Notes: generated from the letters alone by a model not told the origin. DNA of 64,000 nucleotides from JAZDEY01 sp043808325 [NCBI: Candidatus Eiseniibacteriota bacterium] (GCA_043808325.1 JAZDEY010000078.1:15717-79716); one strand, 5' to 3'; shown: positions 43,975-55,423, counted from the stretch's first letter. Numbers and translations: made by a program.

Positions 43975-44579
43975 GCTGTGACCGCTTTCTTTCTGCGTCT
44001 CACGACCAGATAGATCACAGCCCCGACGATGCAGACCGCGACTACGATATCGAGGATGTGGAAATACGGCCTCATCTTCTCCCATTGAGGGCCGAGAAGC
44101 ACGCCCAGGTAACCAAGCAACAAGCACCAGGGTAGGGCGCCGACGAAGGTATATATGCAGAACTTGATGAAGTTCATTCGGGCGATGCCCGCAGGCAAGG
44201 ATATGAAGGTCCGGATGATCGGCATCATGCGGCTAAAGAAGACGGCCTTCGAACCGTACTTGTTGAACCAGCGGTCGGCGATCTCGAGCTTCTTGTGACT
44301 GATGAGGAGATACTTGCCGTATCTCTCCAGAAAGGGTCTGCCGCCGTACGCCCCGACCAGGTAGGCGACGATTGAGCCAAACAGATTTCCCAGGGCGCCT
44401 GCCATAGTGATCGCCCACAAGGTCATCTTGCCTTCGGAGACCACGAAACCCGCAAACGGCATTATGACTTCACTTGGGAAGGGGATACAGGCACTCTCTA
44501 TAGCCATCGTAAAGAAGACGCCTCCATAGCCGGAGGCCTTTATCATGCCGATCACCAGATTGCTCAGCCATTCGATCAT
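43971..44579 (-). CDS. DedA family membrane protein
   Basis: 202 residues with about five hydrophobic segments. Family motifs are visible: ESACIPFPSEVIMPFAGF with the conserved acidic residue, GALGNLFGSIVAYLVGAYGG, and FFSRMMPIIRTFISLPAGIARM with the two Arg needed for activity. DedA (SNARE-associated/VTT) proteins flip polyprenyl phosphates and phospholipids. It is divergent from the APC permease gene. Confidence 0.95.
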   Translation of the reverse strand: MIEWLSNLVIGMIKASGYGGVFFTMAIESACIPFPSEVIMPFAGFVVSEGKMTLWAITMAGALGNLFGSIVAYLVGAYGGRPFLERYGKYLLISHKKLEIADRWFNKYGSKAVFFSRMMPIIRTFISLPAGIARMNFIKFCIYTFVGALPWCLLLGYLGVLLGPQWEKMRPYFHILDIVVAVCIVGAVIYLVVRRRKKAVTA

Positions 44580-44637
44580 ACGCCTAATATCATTCCCCTT
44601 CTAAGTTGTGTCAATAAAAGTTGTTAGCATTCCTCAC

Positions 44638-44775
44638 TTGCTTTTACCGGAAAAGGCCCTATGATTTGGCATTTGCAGGCCGATTAAGATCGGGTTACTG
44701 CAGGATAACGCTGCGGTACCCGGGGCAAGTTAGGAAGCGAGGTGCTTGATCTTCGGGTCGCGGTGACCCGAGCCT
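44638..44775 (+). promoter_or_regulatory. Candidate promoter and structured leader of the APC permease
   Basis: TTGCTT (44638-44643) and TATGAT (44660-44665) are 16 bases apart. The leader then holds two short hairpins, CCGAT-TAAG-ATCGG (about 44681-44694) and TCGGGTC-GCGGT-GACCCGA (about 44755-44773) ending just before the ATG. No riboswitch class matched convincingly. The second hairpin would hide the start region, and no ribosome site is clear. Confidence 0.35.
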
Positions 44776-46800
44776 ATGGAAACGGACAGCCCCCCATCCT
44801 TAAGAAAACGCCTTAGAACCACGATAATTGGCAAACCCCACAGTCCTCACGACAGGAGGCTTTTCCACAGGCTTTCCTTGATAGCCTTCTTTGCCTGGGT
44901 GGGGCTGGGCGCCGATGGGCTGTCATCGTCGTGTTACGGCCCGCCGGAAGCCTTCCTGGCCCTGGGACGACACCACTTTCTCGGGATCTTTGTCGCTCTG
45001 GGTACGACTCTCACCATTTTCGTGATCACGTCGAGCTACTCACAGATAGTTGAATTGTTCCCGTCGGGAGGCGGCGGCTACGTAGTCGCGAGCAAGCTGC
45101 TGTCGCCCAAATTCGGGATGGTGGCGGGATGCGCCCTCTTGATCGATTATATGCTCACGATCACGGTCTCTCTCGCGAGTGGCGCCGACGCGCTCTTCAG
45201 TTTTCTCCCGCCCGAATGGTATGGGTCGCGGCTTGCTTTTGCGCTAGGCTCCGTGGTGCTGCTTACCCTCTTGAACATGCGGGGCATAAAGGAATCGGTT
45301 CTGCCGCTAGTGCCCATCTTCCTCACTTTCGTTATCACGCACGTCGTTATAATAGTCTATGCGATCCTCTCGCACCTGGGGAATCTCCCCGAATTGAGCC
45401 AATCCCTGGCTGCCGACGTTCATCAGACCACCACAGAGCTTGGATTCCTCGGAATGATCTTCCTGATCCTCAGGTCATACAGCATGGGCGCCGGGACCTT
45501 CACCGGGATCGAGGCGGTCAGCAATGGGCTGCCGATCCTGCGCGAACCCAGGGCCAAGACCGCTAAACGGACCATGCTCTATATGTCGGGTTCTCTTTCC
45601 TTCATGGTCTTGGGGTTGATGATTGGCTACCTCCTCTTCCAGACCGAATTCCAGCCTACCAGGACCTTGAACGCGGTGCTTTTTGACAAGGCCACCGCGG
45701 GATGGGGAGACTGGGGCCAGATCTTTGTGCTTGTGGCGCTGCTTTCCGAGGGGGCGATCCTCTTCGTCGGCGCCCAGGCAGGCTTCCTAGACGGCCCCAG
45801 GGTGCTGGCCAACATGGCCAAGGACCGTTGGGTTCCGACCCAGTTTTCCATGCTGAGCGACCGGTTTGTGACCCAGAACGGCATCCTGATAATGGGCGGG
45901 GCTGCCTTTCTCCTTATGCTCCTCACGCACGGCTCGGTCCGGTTCTTGGTTGTTCTCTATGCCATCAACGTGTTCATTACCTTCTCCCTTTCACAATTGG
46001 GAATGGTGCGCCACTGGTGGCAGGAGCGCAAGACCTCAAGGGGCTGGGGACACAAGCTCCTGGTCAACGGCATAGGCCTGGTTCTCACACTCTTCATCCT
46101 GATCTCCGTCACCACACTCAAATTCCATGAGGGCGGCTGGATAACTTTGCTGATCACGGGCGCCTTGATACTTGTGGTTATGTCAATCAAGCGCCACTAC
46201 AAATATGCCGCCCGCCTGCTTCAGCGGCTCGAAGTTCTGGTAAAGGCGACCGAAGTGTCCTTGACCACATCTATTCCGGGGGTGCCCGGCAAGGAGCTGC
46301 CGATCAAAGCCGCCCTCCAGAAGCCCGCGGCGCCTTTTGATCCCGAAGCCAAGACCGCGATCTTGCTGGTCAACGGCTTCAGCGGGCTGGGGCTCCACAC
46401 CCTCTTTAGCGTCATTCGCGTATTTGAGGATTCCTTCAAGAACTTCATCTTCATTCAGATCGGGGTGATCGACTCCGGGAATTTCAAGGGCTCATCGGAG
46501 ATCGAGCATTTGCAGACTTATGCCCAGGGCGAGGTCGACCGCTATGCCGAGTATATGCGTCGCCACGGTTATCATGCCGAGGGAATCACCCAGATCGGGG
46601 TCGATGTGGTCGATGAGGTTGCCAAGATCGTTCCCGAGATAATGAAGCACTGTCCTCACGCCGTCTTCTTCGGAGGTCAGCTGGTATTCCCACACGAGAC
46701 GATCCTTACAAGGGCACTCCACAACTACACTGTGTTTGCGGTCCAGAGGAGGCTCTACCAGCAGGGAATCCCCATCGTGATCATGCCGGTCCGCGTCTGA
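44776..46800 (+). CDS. APC-superfamily amino acid permease
   Basis: 674 residues: about twelve membrane segments in the first 475 residues followed by a cytoplasmic domain of about 190 residues. The first segment LSLIAFFAWVGLGADGLSSS carries the glycine-rich unwound region of the APC fold, and FPSGGGGYVVASKLLSP follows in the third. MGAGTFTGIEAVSNGLP is typical of this subgroup. The C-terminal domain (TAILLVNGFSGLGLHTLF) has no clear catalytic motif. It probably imports an amino acid or potassium with proton coupling; the substrate is unknown. Transcribed alone. Confidence 0.9.
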   Translation: METDSPPSLRKRLRTTIIGKPHSPHDRRLFHRLSLIAFFAWVGLGADGLSSSCYGPPEAFLALGRHHFLGIFVALGTTLTIFVITSSYSQIVELFPSGGGGYVVASKLLSPKFGMVAGCALLIDYMLTITVSLASGADALFSFLPPEWYGSRLAFALGSVVLLTLLNMRGIKESVLPLVPIFLTFVITHVVIIVYAILSHLGNLPELSQSLAADVHQTTTELGFLGMIFLILRSYSMGAGTFTGIEAVSNGLPILREPRAKTAKRTMLYMSGSLSFMVLGLMIGYLLFQTEFQPTRTLNAVLFDKATAGWGDWGQIFVLVALLSEGAILFVGAQAGFLDGPRVLANMAKDRWVPTQFSMLSDRFVTQNGILIMGGAAFLLMLLTHGSVRFLVVLYAINVFITFSLSQLGMVRHWWQERKTSRGWGHKLLVNGIGLVLTLFILISVTTLKFHEGGWITLLITGALILVVMSIKRHYKYAARLLQRLEVLVKATEVSLTTSIPGVPGKELPIKAALQKPAAPFDPEAKTAILLVNGFSGLGLHTLFSVIRVFEDSFKNFIFIQIGVIDSGNFKGSSEIEHLQTYAQGEVDRYAEYMRRHGYHAEGITQIGVDVVDEVAKIVPEIMKHCPHAVFFGGQLVFPHETILTRALHNYTVFAVQRRLYQQGIPIVIMPVRV

Positions 46801-46870
46801 CGATCTCCTCTCGCCTCATCAAGCTTGATCGCCGTGCCCAGCGGCATCTCATGATTTCCGCTCTCCATCA

Positions 46871-46899
46871 TTGACACCCGCCCCCGGGCTCACTATAAT
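46871..46899 (+). promoter_or_regulatory. Perfect consensus sigma-70 promoter of hppA
   Basis: TTGACA (46871-46876) and TATAAT (46894-46899) are exactly 17 bases apart, a full match to the consensus. The start codon lies 82 bases downstream and has GGAGG at a 6-base spacing. High constitutive expression is inferred. Confidence 0.85.
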
Positions 46900-46980
46900 T
46901 CCTGACTTGCTTGCGTCTGCTATATGAGGAGAGGATGTCTGACATCTAAGAGCGGTCTCGGCACTTCCTGGAGGTAACGT

Positions 46981-49236
46981 ATGGGAACCGGTCAGCTTAT
47001 CGCATTGGTCATAGGCTTCAGTCTGTTCGGGCTGCTCTTTGCGGCCTATCTTGCGAGGTGGGTCCTCCGCTTCTCTACGGGGAGCGAGGCCATGCAGCGC
47101 ATCTCCAATGCGATCAAGGAGGGCGCTGAGGCTTTCCTGCGCCGTCAGAACAGGACCATCATCGTCTTGGCCTTGTGCGTTGCGGTCCTCCTGTTCGTGG
47201 GGTACGGCTTCCTGAGAAGCCATCGTCCTTTTGACCCGGTGGGCTCCTCTCTTCAACTGGCGAGCTGGATCACCCTATCCTTCGTCTTCGGCGCGTTGTG
47301 CTCCGTGTTCGCCGGATACGTCGGGATGTGGATATCGATCCGCAGCAATATCCGCACCGCCACCGCAGCCCTGACAAGCCTCAATGACGCGCTCCGCATC
47401 GCCCTGCGTGCCGGGGCCGTGTCCGGCCTCCTTGTGGTGGCCATGAGCCTGCTCGGGGTAACGGGGCTTTATGCGATCGTGGGAAAATTCAGCAACTTGA
47501 GCGCCACCGCTCCCGAGAAGATACCCTTGCTTATCGTGGGATACGGGTTCGGCGCATCCTTTGTCGCTCTGTTCGCCCAGCTGGGAGGCGGTATCTATAC
47601 GAAGGCTGCCGACGTAGGGGCAGACCTTGTGGGCAAAGTTGAAGCGGGTATACCCGAGGATGATCCGCGCAATCCGGCCGTTATCGCCGACCTCGTTGGA
47701 GACAACGTCGGCGATTGTGCCGGCCGTGGCGCGGACCTTTTTGAATCGACGGCCGCCGAGAACATCGGCGCCATGATCCTGGGGGCATCTCTGGCCGCCG
47801 CGGCCCAGAAACAGGGGATGGCCTTCTCGGCCGGCATTGTCGGCGTGATGATGTTCCCGCTCGTGGCCCGCGCATTCGGGATAGTAGCCTCGATCGTGGG
47901 GGTAATGGCTGTCCGCATGGATAAGGCCGAGAAGATGGATCCCATGGAGGCCCTCAACCGCGGCTACTATGTTGCGGTTGTGCTGGCTGTGATCGCATTC
48001 GGCGGCGCCACCTACTGGCTCTTGAACAGCCCGCAGGCGCCCAACGCCTGGTGGCACTTCTTCATCTGCGGGATCGTCGGAGTCTTGACCTCGGTGGCCT
48101 TTGTCTACATCACCCAATACTACACCGAGTACAGGTACCGGCCAGTAAAGTCCATTGCCGAGGCGTCCCAGACGGGGCCTGCTACCAACATCATTGCCGG
48201 GCTGAGTGTGGGCTTTGAGTGTGTTGCGGTGCCTGCGGTCGTGATGGGCGGCGCCCTGCTCGCCTCCTACTTCCTGGGCCAAAGCGCTTTTCCCAAAGAT
48301 TCGGGGGTCTTCGGCGGCCTCTTCGGCACCGCCGTCGCCACAATGGGCATGCTCGCCACGGCGGCGTATATTCTGGCGATGGACACCTTCGGCCCGATTA
48401 CCGACAATGCCGGGGGCATCGTCGAGATGTCCCAGCAGCCTGAGAACATCCGCAAGAAAACCGACCGCCTGGACGCGGTGGGCAACACCACCAAGGCGCT
48501 CACCAAGGGCTACGCCGTGGGCTCCGCCGCCCTGGCAGCCTTCCTGCTCTTCCAGGCCTATATGGAAGAGGTGGCCAACTACGCCGGCAAGAAGATGGAA
48601 TTTGTCAATCTGGCCAACCCCGTGGTCTTCGTCGGCGCTCTCCTGGGCGCAATGCTTGTCTTCCTGTTCTCGGCACTTGCGATCCGCGCCGTGGGACGCG
48701 CAGCGCAATCGATCATCGAGGAGGTCCGGCGCCAGTATGCCAAGCTCCCGAGAGTCAACGACATCATTCAGTTCCCGGATGATTTCAAGCCTGATTATGG
48801 AGCTTGCGTGGATATCGTCACCAAGTCGGCCCTGCGCCGGATGGTGGCGCCGGGGCTTCTGGCGGTGCTCATGCCCGTCACGGTGGGCGTGGTCTTCCGA
48901 GTTCTCTTCGTCGGCCCCGGCCGCGAACTGATTGCGGCCGAGGCAGTCGCCGCCCTGCTTATGGTGGGTACGATCGTGGGCATCCTGGTCGCTCTCTTCC
49001 TCAATAACGGCGGCGGTGCCTGGGACAACGCCAAGAAATATATCGAGGCCGGTGCCTATGGCGGCAAGTATCTCACGGGACCGGACGGCACCAAGACCAA
49101 GAACCCCACGCACGCCGCAGCCGTGGTGGGCGACACCGTGGGAGATCCGTGCAAGGACACCGCGGGCCCTTCACTGCACGTCCTGATAAAACTGCTTTCA
49201 ACAATTACACTGGTGCTAGCGCCGCTCTTTATTTAG
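46981..49236 (+). CDS. hppA: Membrane-bound proton-pumping pyrophosphatase
   Basis: 751 residues with about 16 membrane segments. The pyrophosphate site is complete: TKAADVGADLVGKVE, EDDPRNPAVIADLVGDNVGD (from E226) and CAGRGADLFES, plus GDTVGDPCKDTAGPSLH near the end. GNTTKALTKGYAVGSAAL has Lys505 where potassium-dependent enzymes have Ala, so this is a potassium-independent, hence proton-pumping, type. It uses pyrophosphate to build the gradient used by the convergent ATP synthase operon. Strong promoter and ribosome site. Confidence 0.96.
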   Translation: MGTGQLIALVIGFSLFGLLFAAYLARWVLRFSTGSEAMQRISNAIKEGAEAFLRRQNRTIIVLALCVAVLLFVGYGFLRSHRPFDPVGSSLQLASWITLSFVFGALCSVFAGYVGMWISIRSNIRTATAALTSLNDALRIALRAGAVSGLLVVAMSLLGVTGLYAIVGKFSNLSATAPEKIPLLIVGYGFGASFVALFAQLGGGIYTKAADVGADLVGKVEAGIPEDDPRNPAVIADLVGDNVGDCAGRGADLFESTAAENIGAMILGASLAAAAQKQGMAFSAGIVGVMMFPLVARAFGIVASIVGVMAVRMDKAEKMDPMEALNRGYYVAVVLAVIAFGGATYWLLNSPQAPNAWWHFFICGIVGVLTSVAFVYITQYYTEYRYRPVKSIAEASQTGPATNIIAGLSVGFECVAVPAVVMGGALLASYFLGQSAFPKDSGVFGGLFGTAVATMGMLATAAYILAMDTFGPITDNAGGIVEMSQQPENIRKKTDRLDAVGNTTKALTKGYAVGSAALAAFLLFQAYMEEVANYAGKKMEFVNLANPVVFVGALLGAMLVFLFSALAIRAVGRAAQSIIEEVRRQYAKLPRVNDIIQFPDDFKPDYGACVDIVTKSALRRMVAPGLLAVLMPVTVGVVFRVLFVGPGRELIAAEAVAALLMVGTIVGILVALFLNNGGGAWDNAKKYIEAGAYGGKYLTGPDGTKTKNPTHAAAVVGDTVGDPCKDTAGPSLHVLIKLLSTITLVLAPLFI

Positions 49237-49243
49237 AACGACG

Positions 49244-49273
49244 GGGCCGTCCTGCTATGAGGTAGGACGGCCC
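49244..49273. terminator. Bidirectional hairpin between hppA and atpC
   Basis: A perfect 10-bp stem, GGGCCGTCCT and AGGACGGCCC, with a 10-base loop, fills the gap between the two convergent genes. There is no T tract on either side, so it may need Rho or act as a stabilising 3' end. Confidence 0.7.
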
Positions 49274-49278
49274 GGCAA

Positions 49279-49512
49279 TTACCCCGCTAGCACAAGAACC
49301 CTGTTCTTGGATATCTCGGCGTAGCCGTCGCCAATCGCGATGGTCTTGATCTCGCTGCCTTTGTGGGTGTGAAGCGAGCCTCTCTTGAGCATTATGACGA
49401 AGTCCGCATGGTCTTCCAGGATGCCCATCTCCCCCTCTGCGGCCGGCAGCACTACCATGTCGACCTCGTCCGAGTAAATCATCCGATCCCTGGCCATGAC
49501 GTCCAGCTTCAT
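49279..49512 (-). CDS. atpC: ATP synthase epsilon subunit, short form
   Basis: 77 residues from the ATG at 49512 (MKLDVMARDRMIYSDEVDMV), one base after the atpD stop; the longer frame upstream is inside atpD. Only the N-terminal beta-sandwich is present (VVLPAAEGEMGILEDHADF, GDGYAEISKNRVLVLAG). The C-terminal helical hairpin, about 50 residues that inhibit the enzyme in E. coli, is missing, so it cannot give epsilon-type inhibition. Last gene of the operon. Confidence 0.93.
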   Translation of the reverse strand: MKLDVMARDRMIYSDEVDMVVLPAAEGEMGILEDHADFVIMLKRGSLHTHKGSEIKTIAIGDGYAEISKNRVLVLAG

Positions 49513-49513
49513 C

Positions 49514-50917
<1,404 letters not shown>

Positions 50918-51772
50918 CTATGCCATGGTCTCTGCTGCCCCGACTATGTCCGTCAGTTCCCTGGTTATCGCTGATTGCCGCGCCTTGTTCATAACCATCA
51001 CGAGCGCTGCTATCATGTCGTCGGTATTCTTGGTTGCCCGCTCCATCATGAACATCCTGGCCGCATGCTCGCTCACCATGGACTCCATCACGCCGCTCCA
51101 TACTCGGGTTCTGACCAACCTCGGCAGGATCGAGGTGGTGATCGCAGCGGGATCGGGCTCGTAGGAGTAGTTCATGTAGTTTCTCTCCGGCTCGGGGGAT
51201 AGATCAACGGGCAGGATCATCTTGACCTTCGGTATGTGGCGCGCGATCGAGGCAAATTCCGTGGCTATCAGATGGACCTCCGAGACCTCTTTCGCCACAT
51301 ACAGATCAATCACCCGCCGGACGATCTCCTCGGTGTAACTGTGGGGCAAGGAAGCCGGCAAATTGACGTGGCTCTCCAGGATCTCATAATGATGCTTCCG
51401 CAGGAAGTCGGCCCCCTTCCGACCCAATGCCACGAATTTCACTCGGTCCCTGCCGGTCGTGTCCGCGAATTCCCCGGCTTTTTCGATCACCCGAGTGTTA
51501 TAGCCTCCGCAGAGCCCGCGATCGGAGGTCACCAGGATCGCCAGCACATAGCCCTCCTGATTCCTCACCGTCAGGGGATAGACGGCCTCGGGTTGGGAAC
51601 TTAGCAGATCCCGAGCAATCTGCTCCAGAGCTGCCGCATAGGGTTTCGAATTGGCGAGCGACGTCTTGGCCCTGAAGAGCCGCGCTGCGGCAATCTTCTC
51701 CATCGCGCTGGTGATGCGCCTTATGTTCTCTATCGCCCGGATTCTCTTTCTGAGGTCTCTAATGTTTTGCAT
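50918..51772 (-). CDS. atpG: ATP synthase gamma subunit
   Basis: 284 residues. The N-terminal coiled-coil ([20 protein letters not shown]) and C-terminal [19 protein letters not shown] form the rotating central shaft, and [12 protein letters not shown] is the family signature. It overlaps the end of atpA by 14 bases, so the two are coupled. Confidence 0.97.
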   Translation of the reverse strand: MQNIRDLRKRIRAIENIRRITSAMEKIAAARLFRAKTSLANSKPYAAALEQIARDLLSSQPEAVYPLTVRNQEGYVLAILVTSDRGLCGGYNTRVIEKAGEFADTTGRDRVKFVALGRKGADFLRKHHYEILESHVNLPASLPHSYTEEIVRRVIDLYVAKEVSEVHLIATEFASIARHIPKVKMILPVDLSPEPERNYMNYSYEPDPAAITTSILPRLVRTRVWSGVMESMVSEHAARMFMMERATKNTDDMIAALVMVMNKARQSAITRELTDIVGAAETMA

Positions 51773-53267
51773 TGGTGGAGGCTTGCTTGCATTCGGCTAT
51801 CAGCTTGTCGAGCATAGCCGATGTGTTTTGATCTATCGCTTTCGCCTTTATCGTCTCTTTGAGCTCCGGGTACTTGGTATCGAGATGGTCATACAGCCGG
51901 ACTTCGAGATCCTTTATCTCACCGGTCGGTACGTCATCGAGATGGCCGTGGACCGCGGCGTAGACCAGAAGGATCTCCTTCTCAACCGGCAGGATCTTGC
52001 TCTCGTCTTGCTTCATGGCCTCGGTGGCCTTCTCCCCTCTCAAGAGCTGGTTCCTGCTGGCCTGATCCAGGTCGGCCCCGAACTGGGCAAACGTGCTCAG
52101 GGCCCCGTACTGGGCAAGGTCCAGCCGGAGCCGGCCTGCGACCTGTTTCATGGACTTTATCTGGGCCGAGCCGCCGACACGCGAGACCGACAATCCTATA
52201 TTGACTGCCGGGCGTACTCCCGAATAGAAGAGGCTGGTTTCCAAGTAGATCTGGCCGTCGGTGATCGATATCACGTTGGTCGGCACGTACGCAGAGATAT
52301 CTCCGGCGAGCGTTTCAATTATCGGCAGGGCGGTGATTGACCCTCCACCCTTTTCGTCACTGAGCTTGACCGCTCTCTCCAGCAGGCGCGAGTGCAGATA
52401 GAATATATCGCCGGGATAGGCCTCGCGGCCCGGGGGCCTTCTCAAGAGCAACGACAACTGCCTGTAGGCGACTGCGTGTTTGGAGAGATCATCATAGACT
52501 ATCAGAACGTCCTTCCCCTTCCACAAGAACTCTTCCGCCATGGCACAGCCCGCGTAAGGGGCAATGTACTGGAGCGGCGCGGGATCATTTGCCGTCGCAC
52601 AGACCACAATCGAATAGGCCATAGCTCCGTGACGCTCGAGTTTCTCTATGGTCCTGGCCACAGCCGACTGTTTCTGACCTATCGCGACATAGACGCAGAT
52701 TACGTTTTCGTGCCTCTGGTTTATGATCGAATCGATCGCTATCGCGGATTTTCCGGTCTGGTGGTCACCGATTATCAGCTCTCGCTGGCCTCGGCCTATC
52801 GGGATCATCGCATCGATCGCCTTTATCCCGGTCTGCAAGGGCACCCTTACCGGCTGGCGGTCGACTACGCCGGGCGCGATCACTTCGATGGGCCTGGAAT
52901 TTGTCGCTTCTATTCTGCCCTTGCCATCCAGGGGTTCGCCTATCGGGCTCACCACCCTTCCTATGAGCGCCTCCCCGCACGGCACCTCGAGCACCTTCCC
53001 GGTTCTCCTAACCTCGTCGCCCTCCTTTATTCCGCCGTCACTTCCCAGGATGATCACGCCGACCGATTCCCGCTCCAGGTTAAAGACCATGCCCGACGTG
53101 CGGTCCGGGAACTCCACCAGCTCGCCGTTCATCACCTTATCCATCCCGTAGATCTTGGCGATGCCGTCACCGACCTGGATCACGTACCCAGTCTCCTCAA
53201 TGCTTACCCGGGACTCAAAGCCTTCCAGCTGCTTCTTTATGATCCCGATTATCTCGTCCGTTTTCAT
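51759..53267 (-). CDS. atpA: ATP synthase alpha subunit
   Basis: 502 residues, normal length. [18 protein letters not shown] is the non-catalytic nucleotide site and [17 protein letters not shown] carries the conserved arginine finger. The start touches the atpH stop (shared base). Confidence 0.97.
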   Translation of the reverse strand: MKTDEIIGIIKKQLEGFESRVSIEETGYVIQVGDGIAKIYGMDKVMNGELVEFPDRTSGMVFNLERESVGVIILGSDGGIKEGDEVRRTGKVLEVPCGEALIGRVVSPIGEPLDGKGRIEATNSRPIEVIAPGVVDRQPVRVPLQTGIKAIDAMIPIGRGQRELIIGDHQTGKSAIAIDSIINQRHENVICVYVAIGQKQSAVARTIEKLERHGAMAYSIVVCATANDPAPLQYIAPYAGCAMAEEFLWKGKDVLIVYDDLSKHAVAYRQLSLLLRRPPGREAYPGDIFYLHSRLLERAVKLSDEKGGGSITALPIIETLAGDISAYVPTNVISITDGQIYLETSLFYSGVRPAVNIGLSVSRVGGSAQIKSMKQVAGRLRLDLAQYGALSTFAQFGADLDQASRNQLLRGEKATEAMKQDESKILPVEKEILLVYAAVHGHLDDVPTGEIKDLEVRLYDHLDTKYPELKETIKAKAIDQNTSAMLDKLIAECKQASTNAKH

Positions 53268-53791
53268 CAGGTGACCAACCTCTCTCTTACCATCTTGAGC
53301 TTAGTCTTTACCGTGTTGTCGATCACTCTGTCTCCTATCTTCACCCATATTCCCGCCAAGAGATCAGGGTCCGCAGCCACCTCCAGCTCCACGCGCTTGC
53401 CGGTAAGCCTCTCCAGCGCCTCTCCCAGTGTGGTCTGGTCCCCGGCGCTCAACGGAGCTGCAACCCTGATCTCGGCCCTTACCATACCCCGTTCATTTCC
53501 TGCCAGAGTGCTGAACTGCGAATATATCTCCCCGGTGAGGCTCAGATTCTTGGTCTCCATGAGCACTTTGATCAGTTGAGGCACGATCCTGGTCTCCGTG
53601 ACCTCTCTCAGGAACTCTTCCTTCCTGGCCATCGGTACCAGCGGGTGCAACAGGAAGTACATCACCCGCCTTTGAGCGGCCATCATCTCGACCACCTTCC
53701 CCAGGTCCCGTTCGATCTTTGCTAGTTCTCCGGTCTTGCGGGCCAACCTCAGAAGCGCAATGGCGAAGTGGTAAGATATGTTGCTAGTCAT
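53267..53791 (-). CDS. atpH: ATP synthase delta subunit
   Basis: 174 residues. The helical N-terminal domain ([20 protein letters not shown]) binds the top of F1, and the C-terminal part ([19 protein letters not shown]) binds subunit b; together they form the peripheral stalk. It overlaps atpF by eight bases. Confidence 0.95.
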   Translation of the reverse strand: MTSNISYHFAIALLRLARKTGELAKIERDLGKVVEMMAAQRRVMYFLLHPLVPMARKEEFLREVTETRIVPQLIKVLMETKNLSLTGEIYSQFSTLAGNERGMVRAEIRVAAPLSAGDQTTLGEALERLTGKRVELEVAADPDLLAGIWVKIGDRVIDNTVKTKLKMVRERLVT

Positions 53792-54269
53792 TCTTGAGCT
53801 CGTCTATGAATTCCCCAAGCATTCTGTCCTGGGTAGCCTTGTCGACCGATTGCCTGAGGATCTTCTCCGCGATCAGGACTGCGAGATCGACCGTCTCCCG
53901 CTTGATCTGCCTCGATGCCAGTTCCCTCTCCGTCACTATCTCGGCCTTCGCATTCGCGAGAAACGCCCGTGCCTCTTCGTGGGCAGACTTGAGAATCTCG
54001 TCCTTTGCATGCTGGCCGTCCGCCATAGCGGCATCGAGGATTCTCCTGGCTTCATCCCGTATTTGTGACAGCTGCTGCTCGTAGTCTTTCCGGATCCTGT
54101 CGACGGCCTCCCTGCCCTCTTTCGCATCCTCGATGTCCCGGCTGATCGAGCGTCTTCTACGCTCGATCATCTGCGTAAGCGGCCCCCAGAAGAGCTTCCA
54201 CAGTATCAACACCGCTACCAGGAACGACAGAATCTGAGCGAGCAGCAGCGGGAAGTTTATCTCGATCAT
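53784..54269 (-). CDS. atpF: ATP synthase subunit b
   Basis: 161 residues: one membrane segment (PLLLAQILSFLVAVLILWKLFW) then a long charged coiled coil (RRRRSISRDIEDAKEGREAV onwards). It forms the stator stalk. One b gene only, so a homodimer is likely. Confidence 0.96.
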   Translation of the reverse strand: MIEINFPLLLAQILSFLVAVLILWKLFWGPLTQMIERRRRSISRDIEDAKEGREAVDRIRKDYEQQLSQIRDEARRILDAAMADGQHAKDEILKSAHEEARAFLANAKAEIVTERELASRQIKRETVDLAVLIAEKILRQSVDKATQDRMLGEFIDELKND

Positions 54270-54299
54270 CCAATCACCCTTGCCACCTTCGGCCCAAAC

Positions 54300-54674
54300 C
54301 TACTTCGTGAAAAAGCCCACGAATGGGTTCGCATAGATCAGAATCAGCGCGATCACCAGCACATAGATCGTCAAAGACTCGATGAACGCGAGACCGATCA
54401 TAGAAACCGTAAGAATCCTGTTGTAGGATTCCGGCTGCCGGGCAATGCTCTCCACGGCCCTGGCAACTGCGTTGCCCTGCGCTATCCCGCAGACAGCCGC
54501 GGTTATCGCGAGCCCCAGCACCGCAGCCACGCTGACCGCTATGAAGAACCACGCCGAGCCGGTGGCCGGAGCTCCAGCCTGCGTGCCCGCCGCACCGGCG
54601 GCAGGCTCACCCGCAGCCGCCGCAAGCCCGGTCAACGCTACTGCGATCATCAGAACAAGCAAGAACGTCCTCAT
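54300..54674 (-). CDS. atpE: ATP synthase subunit c with N-terminal leader
   Basis: 124 residues from the ATG at 54674; the open frame to 55007 is a shadow of atpB. Instead of the usual 75-90 residues it has an extra N-terminal signal-like segment ([20 protein letters not shown]) and an Ala/Gly linker to residue 40. The hairpin that follows has the ion carboxylate Glu99 and, at the equivalent positions of the Ilyobacter sodium ring (Q32, E65, S66, Y70), Q66, E99, S100 and Y104, all offset by 34; the Thr67 equivalent is Leu101. Sodium or proton coupling is thus open. The leader is likely cleaved. Confidence 0.94.
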   Translation of the reverse strand: MRTFLLVLMIAVALTGLAAAAGEPAAGAAGTQAGAPATGSAWFFIAVSVAAVLGLAITAAVCGIAQGNAVARAVESIARQPESYNRILTVSMIGLAFIESLTIYVLVIALILIYANPFVGFFTK

Positions 54675-54676
54675 CT

Positions 54677-55423
54677 CTAATTCCTCCCTTCGTGGCGGAT
54701 TTCCACTTGGTGTTGAACTTCGACTGCTGAACCTACGTAGAATATGGTCAATATCGTGAATATGAATGCCTGGATGAAGCTGATCAGCGTGCCCAACAGA
54801 TAGATGAACGGCAGAACCAGGAACGGTCCGGCAGTCAGCGCCTTCTGTATCAGGTTCTTGGAGGGGAGAAGCAACACCACCAGCATGGCAAGCACTCCCA
54901 GGAGCACCTCCTTGGCCATCATGTTGCCGAACAGTCTGAACGACAGGGATAGGGGTCTCGCCAGCTGGCTTATCATCTCGATCACGAACATGAAGGGCTT
55001 GAGCCACCAGGGGACCTCCCCGGTAAAGTGCTTCAAATACCCCACGAGCCCATGTTGTCTTATGCCGAAGTAGTGCGTGCTGAAGAAGACCACCAGGGCC
55101 AGCGCGACCGTTACATTGAGGTTGCTGGTCGGTGCCGTGAGCCCGGGGACCAGCCCCATCAGATTGCCCACGAAGATAAAGAGGAAGAGCCCCAGAAACA
55201 GAGGGTAATAGCGCTTCGCTTCCTCCCCTATTACCGAATCCGCCAACCCGTATACGAATCCCAGCCCGATCTCGAGCACCCCCTGGAGCCTCCTTGGAAC
55301 CATCAACATGCGCCTGGTCGCAAAGAAGGAGATCAAGGCAATGAAAAGGATCGCGAGCCAGCTCATCAGCAGAATCTTGGGGACCCCGATCTCTATGTTA
55401 ACAGCTTCCGGTAAGCCCGTCAT
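54677..55423 (-). CDS. atpB: ATP synthase subunit a
   Basis: 248 residues with five to six membrane segments. [18 protein letters not shown] carries the essential Arg of the ion half-channels, and [20 protein letters not shown] is the last conserved helix. It overlaps the AtpI-like gene by 26 bases. Confidence 0.96.
   Translation of the reverse strand: MTGLPEAVNIEIGVPKILLMSWLAILFIALISFFATRRMLMVPRRLQGVLEIGLGFVYGLADSVIGEEAKRYYPLFLGLFLFIFVGNLMGLVPGLTAPTSNLNVTVALALVVFFSTHYFGIRQHGLVGYLKHFTGEVPWWLKPFMFVIEMISQLARPLSLSFRLFGNMMAKEVLLGVLAMLVVLLLPSKNLIQKALTAGPFLVLPFIYLLGTLISFIQAFIFTILTIFYVGSAVEVQHQVEIRHEGRN

Noticed and set aside
44680-44775. Possible c-di-AMP (ydaO) riboswitch before the permease
   Set aside because: Some GGTACC/GGGG elements are present but the order and the conserved core do not match the consensus.
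47275-49113. A 612-codon open frame opposite hppA
   Set aside because: It is a shadow of hppA, low in hydrophobic structure, rich in His/Gly/Arg, and has no ribosome site; high G+C content makes such frames common.
54675-55007. N-terminal extension of the c subunit
   Set aside because: The extra residues are encoded inside atpB in another frame and read as Arg/Pro/His-rich noise.
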